Below, one piece after another: positions 8,453 through 16,660 of a stretch of 33,592 nucleotides of DNA. The notes beneath the pieces were generated by a model. The model saw only the letters and a program-made list of their open reading frames with translations, ran no database searches and had not been told where the DNA came from. Each line of letters begins with the position of its first letter. Within the stretch, counting starts at the first letter, position 1. The translations under genes and the position numbers were made by a program. The DNA comes from SZUA-287 sp036397975 (GTDB lineage Bacteria; Bacteroidota; Ignavibacteria; UBA10030; UBA6906): assembly GCA_036397975.1 (NCBI GenBank), contig DASWHW010000088.1, forward strand, positions 1 through 33,592, in the 5' to 3' direction.

Positions 8453-8467
8453 CCACGATTAGCGTGG
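8453..8467 (+). promoter_or_regulatory. small hairpin in the leader
   Basis: CCACG (8453-8457) pairs with CGTGG (8463-8467) around the 5-base loop ATTAG. It sits between the two Shine-Dalgarno-like sites. It has no T-tract, so it is not a terminator. It may be chance, or part of a structured leader. Confidence 0.3.
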
Positions 8468-8498
8468 ATAAAGGAACACCTTACATCAACTCACAATC

Positions 8499-8506
8499 AA
8501 AGGAGG
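8499..8506 (+). promoter_or_regulatory. ribosome binding site fixing the start at 8515
   Basis: AAAGGAGG ends 8 bases before the ATG at 8515, which opens a textbook signal peptide. This rules against the 33-codon upstream extension from the TTG at 8416. Confidence 0.85.
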
Positions 8507-8514
8507 TACGCATC

Positions 8515-10428
8515 ATGAAACACATCTTGTTATTGATGGTGGTCTGTGTCCTGTCCGCTTCTGTTGTTCTCGGACAGCCGGCACGGACGGATGTGAAGTG
8601 GGCAAGGACGACCACCGAGGCAATGGTCATCGACGGTCAAATGAATGAAGCTAGCTGGGCTTCTGCCGAGTCCACACTCATCAGGTACGGCGTGGACAAT
8701 GGAATGCCCGGAAGCGGTTGGTTCAAGGAGAACGGTTTGACAAGTCCAACCGACTCAACTTGGGCGATGGTGAAGTATCTTGTCAAGGCCGATAGTTTGT
8801 ATGTCGGTGTGCGCATTCTTGACAAATCTGTCGGTGGTGGACCGTTTAACAGATTCGATGGCATCTTGTCCAATTTGCGACAGCGGGACCAAACGAATAG
8901 GCCTGTAGGAGCTGGTGAGATATTCTACGCGTGGGTGAAAGAGGGATGGGCAGATACATTAGCTGACCAACCTGGGAGAATGCCAGTTTTCCTTGGTCCC
9001 TGGGGTTCAGCTTCGGGTGGTGGACCGGTTCCCCGTACTGATTCACTCAGCGCGGCAACGTGGTTTGCTGCAACGACAGTGCAAGGGACGCAAAATGACG
9101 ATAACGATGTTGATGTCGGTTATACGATGGAGTTTAGGCTCAACCTGCGATCCCGTGGCTATGATGTCATGCAGTCGACAGGCGATATCATCCAGTACAG
9201 CCTCTCCATTTATGACAACGACTGGTACTGGCCGTTGGATACAACAAGACAAGCTGGAAACCGTGCCTGGTTCCAGTGCCCCTGGGGAAACAACAACGCG
9301 TACGGTCATATTCGACTCTATTCAAGACCGGATGTTACTATAGCATCAGGTCCGGTACCCTCTGTGTCGTACGAGCTTCGAGTTCCCGGTTCCACATATC
9401 CCAACATTACGTTCGATGGTCGTTTGACCGAGGGTGTGTGGCAGAATCCCAGCGTCGGAACACTACAGATCCAGTTCGGAAACTCGACAATCCGCAACGG
9501 CTACCCGAGTACCGCGCCTTATCGAAGCGGGCAATTTCAACCCAATGTGAATGGCGGTCAGGCTGCAGTAGTTGATCCAAGCCTGGCGACTGTGAAGTAT
9601 TTCTATAAAGAGGATACCTTGTTTGTCGGTCTTGATGTTGCAGACTTAGTTGTACAAGATGGTGGAACGCCGGAAGCTCGCTGGGATGGTTTCCGATTGA
9701 GCATTAACGACCGTGTTGCGCGCGATAATGCAAATGTGTTGTTCCCGAGAGCTCTTACATTCTCGATTGGTGGCAGCGGGACCAGCCTCACAGTCAATCG
9801 GCGGGAAGACCTTGCCCCCGATCCTGGTGCGTGGGATTCTGCCGGTACAAAAGTGCAAATCGCCGTCGCGTTGAAAGGTGGGACAACGATCGATACTCTC
9901 GGCGCCACGCCTGACAGCGGCTATTCCGCGGAATACCGTATCAATCTTCGTGAGCTCGGCTATCCTGCAGGCAGAGGGGATGGCGTTCTTTTCTTCGGTG
10001 CGACGTTGTATGATGGCGATTCATTCACTCCTGCCTCAGCCAGCTACGGAACCCGTACCTGGTTCATGAGAGAGCGAGCAGGCAGTGATTCGCCGATCTG
10101 GGCTTACATGGATCCTTCAGGGCCGCTGTCTGTGGACAAAGATGGGAATTCCATTCCAGAGGTCTTTACCCTCATTGGAAACTTCCCGAATCCATTCAAC
10201 CCCTCGACCACGATCAAGTTTGTTATGCCGCAACGGAGTGATGTGACTCTGGAAGTATTTAACATCCTTGGTCAACTCGTTGCATCGCGGAGTTTTGCTG
10301 ACCGCGAGGCTGGCGAGCATTCGGTGAATTTCAATGCGTCGAATCTCGCATCGGGCATCTACAATTATCGCCTGAGAATGGTTGCAACGGATGAGACAGT
10401 TGTTGGCAAGATGGTGCTGCTGAAATAA
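8515..10428 (+). CDS. secreted protein with two CBM9-like domains and a T9SS sorting domain
   Basis: A 637-residue protein with signal peptide MKHILLLMVVCVLSASVVLG and probable cleavage before QPARTD. Two related beta-sandwich domains of the CBM9-like type follow. The first is about residues 27-275 (MVIDGQMNEASWASA, then AMVKYLVKADSLYVGVRILD); the second is about 280-535 (ITFDGRLTEGVWQNP, then TVKYFYKEDTLFVGLDVAD). Each repeats the order 'small target region to be covered, strand-rich sheet, EFRLNLR or EYRINLR'. The C-terminus is a T9SS type A domain (NFPNPFNPSTTIKF, VFNILGQLV, ASGIYNYRL). No catalytic motif is seen. It is the first structural gene after the LacI regulator and probably presents glycan-binding modules at the surface, a job that SusD/SusE-type lipoproteins do in classical systems. 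A binding role is inferred; the fold assignment is moderately secure. Confidence 0.85.
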   Translation: MKHILLLMVVCVLSASVVLGQPARTDVKWARTTTEAMVIDGQMNEASWASAESTLIRYGVDNGMPGSGWFKENGLTSPTDSTWAMVKYLVKADSLYVGVRILDKSVGGGPFNRFDGILSNLRQRDQTNRPVGAGEIFYAWVKEGWADTLADQPGRMPVFLGPWGSASGGGPVPRTDSLSAATWFAATTVQGTQNDDNDVDVGYTMEFRLNLRSRGYDVMQSTGDIIQYSLSIYDNDWYWPLDTTRQAGNRAWFQCPWGNNNAYGHIRLYSRPDVTIASGPVPSVSYELRVPGSTYPNITFDGRLTEGVWQNPSVGTLQIQFGNSTIRNGYPSTAPYRSGQFQPNVNGGQAAVVDPSLATVKYFYKEDTLFVGLDVADLVVQDGGTPEARWDGFRLSINDRVARDNANVLFPRALTFSIGGSGTSLTVNRREDLAPDPGAWDSAGTKVQIAVALKGGTTIDTLGATPDSGYSAEYRINLRELGYPAGRGDGVLFFGATLYDGDSFTPASASYGTRTWFMRERAGSDSPIWAYMDPSGPLSVDKDGNSIPEVFTLIGNFPNPFNPSTTIKFVMPQRSDVTLEVFNILGQLVASRSFADREAGEHSVNFNASNLASGIYNYRLRMVATDETVVGKMVLLK

Positions 10429-10449
10429 ATCCTCCCGGATTCTTCCCGA

Positions 10450-10477
10450 GCATGCCCTGCTTGCGGGCAGGGCATGC
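10450..10477. terminator. strong hairpin after the CBM9-like gene, possible terminator or attenuator
   Basis: GCATGCCCTGC (10450-10460) pairs perfectly with GCAGGGCATGC (10467-10477) around the loop TTGCGG. The stem is GC-rich and 22 bases after the stop codon. Only a broken T-run follows (GGTTTTCTCC), so it may terminate weakly, stabilise the upstream mRNA 3' end, or be a dispersed intergenic palindrome. Confidence 0.6.
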
Positions 10478-10596
10478 AAAGGTTTTCTCCCGGAGCTGGG
10501 ACGCGTGTGCGTGGATTAAGAGCGGGCATTATCTTTCCAGCGTCTTAACATTTGTGTACCAGCCGTTTTCATCTTTGTGAGACGAAAGGAAACGGG

Positions 10597-10622
10597 CACG
10601 TGGCGGGCGACTCACGTGGCGG
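10597..10622 (+). repeat. tandem 10-base direct repeat before the TonB receptor gene
   Basis: CACGTGGCGG occurs at 10597-10606 and again at 10613-10622, 16 bases apart start to start (about 1.5 helical turns). Each copy contains the palindrome CACGTG. It lies 72-97 bases upstream of the receptor start, where an activator site could sit. No convincing -35/-10 pair was found beside it. Confidence 0.45.
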
Positions 10623-10670
10623 TTATTCCTTGCCCTTTTCCGACTTTCTTCTGTTGTTAATGAATATGTG

Positions 10671-10683
10671 CCTATGAAATAGG
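10671..10683. promoter_or_regulatory. palindrome overlapping the TonB receptor's ribosome site
   Basis: CCTAT-GAA-ATAGG is a 5-bp perfect inverted repeat with a 3-base loop. Its right arm overlaps AGGA (10681-10684), the only Shine-Dalgarno-like sequence before the ATG at 10694 (9-base spacing). Folding in mRNA could mask the site. Confidence 0.35.
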
Positions 10684-10693
10684 AATCACGATC

Positions 10694-13363
10694 ATGAACC
10701 TCAGAAAATATTTACTCTCCTCTTTTACCCTCTGTCCAACCGGAATCCTGATGCTGACCGCATCGATCGCATACGGAGGTACGTCTGGAAAAATCTCCGG
10801 ACGAGTTGTTGATGATAACGGGGAACCACTTCCAAGCGCGAACGTCGTTTTGGTGGGCACGTCATTAGGAGCAAACACCGATATCGAAGGTTACTATGTA
10901 ATTCTCAATGTTCCACCGGAGAGTTATGAAGTTCAGTTCCGACTTCTGGGATATCGCACCGTTTCGGTGAGGGAAGTCCTGGTGACAGTCAATGCGACCA
11001 CCAAATTGGATGCGATAATGGAAGAGGCCGCGATCGAATCCGATGCGATTGTCGTCACCGCAACAAGGCCGGTGGTGGACGTCAACCTCACCAGCACTAT
11101 AGCCACCATCACTGACAAAGAAATCGGCACCCTGCCAGTGCAGGAGTTGCAGGACATTGTAAACCTCCAGGCAGGTGTCGTGGACGGCCACTTCAGAGGC
11201 GGGCGTGCAGGAGAAGTGCAATATCAGGTTAATGGCGTGTCGGTCAATAATTCGTTTGATAATACTTCAACAATAAAGATCGATCGATCCCTTATTCAAG
11301 AAGTGCAGATCATCACCGGAACGTTCGACGCAGAATATGGACAGGCGATGAGTGGCGTTGTCAACACCGTCCTCAAATCGGGAAGCGATCGTTTTTCGTT
11401 TAGTGGCGAAGCGCTTGCGGGATCGTTTCTCTACAGCAGCGGTGGGCAACGAAACCTCACATATGAATTCAGGCCGGAGTTCGTCAATCAAAACTATCAA
11501 CTCAGTCTCAGTGGTCCGACCGGACTTCCCCAAACCTTTTTCCTGGCGAGCGCACGTCGATATGTGTTTAACGATTACTATCTCGGCGAAAGACGTTTCA
11601 ATCCACTCGACACAGCCGGGCTGAACTCCAATCCGAATGGATGGCTAGAGAATCCGAATGGGAATGGCGAGGTTGTTGCACTTGCGTATACACGCGAGTG
11701 GTCTGGATTAGGAAAGATCACGAATCGATCTCTCTCTAATATCGAGATCAGCTATCAGGCTCTCTTCAATTTCGTTTCCGGCAGCAGGTTAGGAGATGCG
11801 TTTGGCTTTCGTTACAATCCGGATGGGAAAAAAACTCAGGAAACAAAATCACTTGTGCACGGCGTGGATTGGACGCACTCTTTTTCCGCCAGTTCGTTCT
11901 ACAACGTCAACCTGCGTCAAAACTATTTTGACTACCGGGATTGGGTGTATGATGACTTCTATGATTCGCGGTATGACTACGCGGGGAGCAGCAGAGGGTT
12001 ATTCGATTATGAATATGGAGCCTCAGTGGCCGGAGTGGACTTCGGACGATTCCGGCAAAAGACGAATTCGTTTGTCGGCAAAGGCGCTCTGGTGAGCCAG
12101 GTGACGCGCGAGCATCAGGTAAAGGTCGGTATTGAGTTACAAACTTCGGCAATTGAATTCGGCACCGCAGGCACGCTCACGTTCAAGGGAGATACGCTCT
12201 ATCGTTACATCGATCAGCCGCCGGATTATCCTGGAATTCAGTTCTATTATCCCATTTCCATGGCCGCATATGCACAGGATCTGATTGAGTGGAATGATCT
12301 GACGGTGCGCGCGGGAGTTCGATTTGAGTATTTCGATTCACGAAGCACACTGCCGAGCGACCTTTCAAACCCGGCGAATGCCATTCAGGGGGCACCGATT
12401 TCCACTCCCCAACGCACAACAAAAAAAACCTCCTACGCCCCGCGTATCGGCATATCGTATCCGATTACGGCTACTTCATCCATCTTCTTTTCGTATGGAC
12501 ACTTTTATCAGTTTCCGCCATTGCGCGACATCTTTACCAATGCAAATTATGAAAGGCTCAGTACCTTGCAGGATGGTACGGGGAATTTCGATGCGGTCTA
12601 TGGTAACCCGGATATCAAGCCTGAACGGACGGTGCAATACGAATTCGGCTACAAGCATGCGATAACAGATTTCCTCGGATTAAGCATCAATCTCTTCTAC
12701 AAAGATATCCGTGACCTCCTCGGTGTTGAGTTCATTGAGACGTATGCCGCTGCGGCATATGCCCGGTTGACGAACGTCGACTTTGGAAGCGTCAGCGGCT
12801 TTACGATATCACTCGACCAGCGTCGTATCGGGATCGTGAGTTCATCGCTCGACTATACATGGCAGGATGCTCGGGGAAACTCAAGCGATCCTGATGAAAC
12901 GGCAAACCGGGCCGCAGCAGGAGAAGACCCTCGGCCAAGGCAGGTTCCGTTGAATTGGGACCAACGCCACACATTGAATCTCACGCTCCAGGTCTCTCAG
13001 CCGGAGAACTACTCCGTGAGCACAATATTACGATACGGTACCGGCCAACCATATACTCCCGAAATTGGCTCGGGATTCGGATCAGGGGTTGAAAAAAATT
13101 CCGGCCGCAAGCCCGACGGCTTTGTTATCGACTTGCGCGCTGAGAAATCTGTTTCTCTTGCAGACATGCACATGAGTGTTTTCGTTCGCGTCTTCAATCT
13201 GTTGAACGCTCGATACTTTAACGGCTCTGTCTTTGCCACCACCGGAAGTCCTGATTACGGTCTGTTTCCGCTTTCCCAGGACAGAAACGGGCTTGCAAAC
13301 CCCACCCGGTATTATCCACCGCGACGCGTCGAGCTGGGCATTTCAGTGAATTCACCATTTTGA
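10694..13363 (+). CDS. TonB-dependent outer-membrane receptor
   Basis: An 889-residue protein with an N-terminal signal segment (about 1-28, FTLCPTGILMLTASIAYGG). A carboxypeptidase-regulatory-like domain covers about 31-115 (GKISGRVVDDNGEPLPSANV, GYYVILNVPPESYEVQF). A plug domain covers about 120-230 (AIVVTATRPVVDVN, LQDIVNLQAGVVDG, FRGGRAGEVQYQVNGVSV, AEYGQAMSGVVN). A 22-strand-type beta barrel follows, with the C-terminal box IKPERTVQYEFGYKH and a terminal Phe (SVNSPF) as expected for BAM insertion. It should import oligosaccharides across the outer membrane using TonB energy. It differs from SusC loci because no SusD-like lipoprotein follows; instead come a 1087-residue secreted protein (21-base gap) and a PorV/PorQ-like barrel. 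The family is certain; the ligand is inferred from neighbours. Confidence 0.93.
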   Translation: MNLRKYLLSSFTLCPTGILMLTASIAYGGTSGKISGRVVDDNGEPLPSANVVLVGTSLGANTDIEGYYVILNVPPESYEVQFRLLGYRTVSVREVLVTVNATTKLDAIMEEAAIESDAIVVTATRPVVDVNLTSTIATITDKEIGTLPVQELQDIVNLQAGVVDGHFRGGRAGEVQYQVNGVSVNNSFDNTSTIKIDRSLIQEVQIITGTFDAEYGQAMSGVVNTVLKSGSDRFSFSGEALAGSFLYSSGGQRNLTYEFRPEFVNQNYQLSLSGPTGLPQTFFLASARRYVFNDYYLGERRFNPLDTAGLNSNPNGWLENPNGNGEVVALAYTREWSGLGKITNRSLSNIEISYQALFNFVSGSRLGDAFGFRYNPDGKKTQETKSLVHGVDWTHSFSASSFYNVNLRQNYFDYRDWVYDDFYDSRYDYAGSSRGLFDYEYGASVAGVDFGRFRQKTNSFVGKGALVSQVTREHQVKVGIELQTSAIEFGTAGTLTFKGDTLYRYIDQPPDYPGIQFYYPISMAAYAQDLIEWNDLTVRAGVRFEYFDSRSTLPSDLSNPANAIQGAPISTPQRTTKKTSYAPRIGISYPITATSSIFFSYGHFYQFPPLRDIFTNANYERLSTLQDGTGNFDAVYGNPDIKPERTVQYEFGYKHAITDFLGLSINLFYKDIRDLLGVEFIETYAAAAYARLTNVDFGSVSGFTISLDQRRIGIVSSSLDYTWQDARGNSSDPDETANRAAAGEDPRPRQVPLNWDQRHTLNLTLQVSQPENYSVSTILRYGTGQPYTPEIGSGFGSGVEKNSGRKPDGFVIDLRAEKSVSLADMHMSVFVRVFNLLNARYFNGSVFATTGSPDYGLFPLSQDRNGLANPTRYYPPRRVELGISVNSPF

Positions 13364-13384
13364 TTTGCGTATGGGGAATAGCAT

Positions 13385-16300
13385 ATGAAAACAATTTCGT
13401 TTCCGACTCTCCTTGTGATTGTTACCTTCCTGTTTCCGGTGGAGCTTGTTGCCCAGGTTGTACCTCCCGTTCCCCCGGACAAACGCGGCAGATTAGATGC
13501 CGAGCGTGAGGGATTTCACGATGCGAACAACATTCGTACAGTCTTTCTCAACTACGGGATGGTCGGTGATTTTCGTCCGGCCGGTGTGGATGTCAGCGTA
13601 TTTCACTCGGCGGAAATTCCCAAGGGGAGCGGAGTAAATTACACTGACGGCGTAACCCCGTTTATTCTATCTAAAGTGCGACTCGTCAACGGCGACTCCG
13701 CGTATATTATGGAAACAGGTTACCGCGAGAGACAGGAGCCAAGCCCGTATGGCGCCAGAGTGATGCGGTTCGAACCAAGACCCGGTTACTTCGAGCCGGA
13801 TCCCAGCATCAACAAAGGCCGTTCACCCGCGATGAGCCACGATCTCCGAACATGGCCTCCCACATGGCCGGACAAGGATGGTTCATGGGATGGATGGTGG
13901 AACGGATACTTTGGTAAGGTCCCGGCGGCCGACCAGGAAAGTTTTACGGTGATGGACGATGACTTCTATGACAAATGGAGATCGCTGTACTATGCAGACA
14001 GCCGTGATAGCTCTCGTCGCGGTCTGGGGATGCGCGTTGAGGTACGCGGGTTCCAGTGGTCGAACCCCCAGGCTGCGAATGTTATTTTCTGGCACTACGA
14101 CATCACCAATGAGGGCACAGTCAACTATCCGGACAACGGCGAGCCGGAGAATATGATCTTCGGTTTGTATATGGATTCGGGGATCGGCGGTTCCTCAGCC
14201 GGTTGCGACGGAATCTTTGAGTCGGATGACGACAATGCTCAGTTTGATACGACCGCGGGATTGAACCTTGTCTACACCTGGGACTACTTTGGACATGGCG
14301 TAGGACTTACCAGTAGCTGCTATCCAACCGGATATCTTGGCTATGCTTATCTGGAAACGCCGGGGAAACCCGAAGACATGATCGATAATGACTTCGATGG
14401 TATCACCGACGAAAAGAGAGATGCTGGTCCCGGGACAAAGATCATCGGTGCCGATGCGATACTTGCCGCCGCGGCAACGCTTTACGATACAACAAAATTT
14501 CGTGCGGTGATCGGCTCCCCCTCACTCCGCCCCGCAACAAGAGCGGGCGTCTGGTGGACGGGCGATGAAGACATGGATTGGGTGGAGCTGGTAGACGACG
14601 TGGGTGAGGACGGCCTCGCCGGAACCAATGACTTCGGTGAAGGGGATGGAGTACCGACACAAGGTGAACCGCATTTTGATCGGACCGACAAAGATGAGTC
14701 CGACCAGATCGGCCTCACGGGATTCCAGATGAATTACATCACCGGGGGCATTGACGGCGTCGTGTTCTTTATGCAACAGCCAAAGTACTGGCCTGAGCGC
14801 CTTTACAGAATGTGGACCCACCCGGATCGGAACGTTCATTTCGACTTTCGAACGGGCGCAACAAACATTAATATCGGTTTCCTGTTTGCTTCCGGTCCGT
14901 TTACACTCAACAGCGGTAAGACGGAGCGGTTTAGTCTTGCGCTTGCGTTCGGAGCGGATCTCCAGGAGTTGCGTTCAACGGTCAAAGTCGTCGGGGCAAT
15001 CTATAATGCGAACTATCAGTTTGCAGTTCCACCTCCTTCCCCGACGGTCAGCGCTGAAGCGGGAGACGGCTATGTACAATTGTCATGGGACGACGCGGCA
15101 GAAAACAGCACCGACCCGGTTGTCACCGAAAATGACTTTGAAGGTTATCGTATCTATCGCTCCACCGATCCCGAATTCAGAGATCCGAGAGTGATTCAAA
15201 CAGGTAGAGGGACAGGTCCTATCGGGAACGGAAAACCGATCGCACAATTCGATTTGAAGAACGGCATAAGCGGATTTACGCAAACCACCGTCGAAGGCAT
15301 CGCATACTATCTGGGAAGCGAAACTGGCTTGACGCATTCGTTCCGGGATACCACGGTTGTGAATGGCCAGCTGTACTACTATGCTGTATGCGCCTATGAT
15401 TACGGTCCGAGCATCAGCCTTCAGAACCAGGACGTCTTCACCTACTATCCTTCTGAAAATGCAATTACTGTATCAAGGACTCCACGCGGTGGGACCATCC
15501 TTCCGAAGAATGTCGTTACCGTCAGACCCAATCCGAAAGTTCTGGGTTACACGCGGGCGGAAGCATCGGCTGTGTCAAAAACCGGAGGCTTTGGCACCGG
15601 CTCGGTGGACATCGAGGTGCTGGATTCCAAGCTCGTCCCGGAAAACCACCTGTTCAAGATCAGTTTTAATACCGAAGCCGACAAAGTGCGCGCGAGTTCC
15701 TACAATCTCATCGATAGCACTAACGGAACAATGCTTTTCGAGACTGGGAATGATCTTGACGGTAATCGAACCGGAATTGCCGGAGGCGGAGTGCTTCCAA
15801 TCATCAAGACCCTTCCGACCGTCGTTGTCGACACGGCCCAGAGCGGCTTTATGCCGGGAAGTTCAACGAACGCACGGTTGAACGTGACCTACTCCAGAGG
15901 GGCGACGGTTTCGATCGACGAGAGGCGCTTCGGGTTCCCGTACGATTTCACCATAACATTTTCCAATACTGTTATTGACACGGCGCGATTGTTCTTCGGC
16001 TTCACGGCTCCGATCAAGTTCCGGGTCGTGGCCCACACGCCTGAAGGCGACGTGCATTTGAAGAGTTGGTTCTTTGATAATAATGGTGACTCAACGTTAA
16101 GCCCGAACTCCAGCAGTTCTGAGGAAATCCAGGTTCTGTCCGGCTCGGACAGCGACCCACCCAATCTGAGGCATACGTGGGGGATACGTCTTGAGAACAA
16201 TAATGATACGATTCGGACTCCCACTCTCGGCGACGTGTATCGGGTGAGACTTCTCTATCCGTTTACCGCCGGCGATGAATTTGTGTTTACCACCAAAGGA

Positions 16301-16648
16301 GAGTTGATCGAAAATGCGAAGGCGAAGAACGAATTCAAGGAACAGCCGTATGTTGTTCCGAATCCGTATGTGGGTGCCGCGAGCTTTGAGCCAGGGCCAT
16401 TTGCAACCTCAGGACGAGGCGATAGGCGAATAGAATTCCGGGGAATCCCACAATACTGCGTTATCAGAATCTATACGGTTCGCGGAGATCTGGTGCGTTC
16501 ACTCACGCATAGCGGGTCAACCGACGGCTATGTCGCCTGGGATCTCCGTTCGAAAGACAATCTTGATGTGGCGCCCGGTCTTTATATCTATCACGTTGAT
16601 GCAGACCAGGTCGGTACTCATATCGGCAAATTCGCTATCATAAAGTAG
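13385..16648 (+). CDS. large secreted protein with Fn3 domain and variant T9SS/FlgD-like C-terminus
   Basis: A 1087-residue protein with signal peptide MKTISFPTLLVIVTFLFPVELVAQ; GGGGA lies 7 bases before the ATG. The body is acidic and Trp-rich, with Asp-rich stretches that look calcium-binding (for example DNDFDGITDEKRD, DEDMDWVELVDDVGEDG, DDDFYDKW). A fibronectin type III-like domain starts near 555 (SPTVSAEAGDGYVQLSWDD ... GYRIYRSTD). The C-terminus has a PNPYVGAASFE linker and a FlgD-like/sorting-type sandwich (IRIYTVRGDLVRSLTH, APGLYIYHVDA, GKFAIIK) rather than the FPNPFNPST form of the other four exported proteins. I recognise no enzyme motif. Its place between the TonB receptor and the PorV-like protein suggests a surface partner of the receptor, perhaps replacing SusD. 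That role is inference; it could also be a structural surface protein. Confidence 0.82.
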   Translation: MKTISFPTLLVIVTFLFPVELVAQVVPPVPPDKRGRLDAEREGFHDANNIRTVFLNYGMVGDFRPAGVDVSVFHSAEIPKGSGVNYTDGVTPFILSKVRLVNGDSAYIMETGYRERQEPSPYGARVMRFEPRPGYFEPDPSINKGRSPAMSHDLRTWPPTWPDKDGSWDGWWNGYFGKVPAADQESFTVMDDDFYDKWRSLYYADSRDSSRRGLGMRVEVRGFQWSNPQAANVIFWHYDITNEGTVNYPDNGEPENMIFGLYMDSGIGGSSAGCDGIFESDDDNAQFDTTAGLNLVYTWDYFGHGVGLTSSCYPTGYLGYAYLETPGKPEDMIDNDFDGITDEKRDAGPGTKIIGADAILAAAATLYDTTKFRAVIGSPSLRPATRAGVWWTGDEDMDWVELVDDVGEDGLAGTNDFGEGDGVPTQGEPHFDRTDKDESDQIGLTGFQMNYITGGIDGVVFFMQQPKYWPERLYRMWTHPDRNVHFDFRTGATNINIGFLFASGPFTLNSGKTERFSLALAFGADLQELRSTVKVVGAIYNANYQFAVPPPSPTVSAEAGDGYVQLSWDDAAENSTDPVVTENDFEGYRIYRSTDPEFRDPRVIQTGRGTGPIGNGKPIAQFDLKNGISGFTQTTVEGIAYYLGSETGLTHSFRDTTVVNGQLYYYAVCAYDYGPSISLQNQDVFTYYPSENAITVSRTPRGGTILPKNVVTVRPNPKVLGYTRAEASAVSKTGGFGTGSVDIEVLDSKLVPENHLFKISFNTEADKVRASSYNLIDSTNGTMLFETGNDLDGNRTGIAGGGVLPIIKTLPTVVVDTAQSGFMPGSSTNARLNVTYSRGATVSIDERRFGFPYDFTITFSNTVIDTARLFFGFTAPIKFRVVAHTPEGDVHLKSWFFDNNGDSTLSPNSSSSEEIQVLSGSDSDPPNLRHTWGIRLENNNDTIRTPTLGDVYRVRLLYPFTAGDEFVFTTKGELIENAKAKNEFKEQPYVVPNPYVGAASFEPGPFATSGRGDRRIEFRGIPQYCVIRIYTVRGDLVRSLTHSGSTDGYVAWDLRSKDNLDVAPGLYIYHVDADQVGTHIGKFAIIK

Positions 16649-16660
16649 GCGAGGATGACC

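Noticed and set aside
8416..8514. 33-residue N-terminal extension of the CBM9-like protein from TTG
   Set aside because: The strong ribosome site at 8499-8506 and the signal peptide beginning at 8515 fix the start there; the extension would bury the signal peptide.
10597..10622. CRISPR-like repeat
   Set aside because: There are only two copies of 10 bases with a 6-base gap, and no cas genes.
10561..10690. cobalamin, TPP or other riboswitch upstream of the TonB receptor
   Set aside because: I looked for B12-box and TPP core motifs and found none; only a short direct repeat and small palindromes are present.
10694..16648. classical SusC/SusD pair
   Set aside because: The protein after the receptor has a type I signal, an Fn3 domain and a sorting-type tail. 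It has no lipobox and none of the helical TPR features of SusD.
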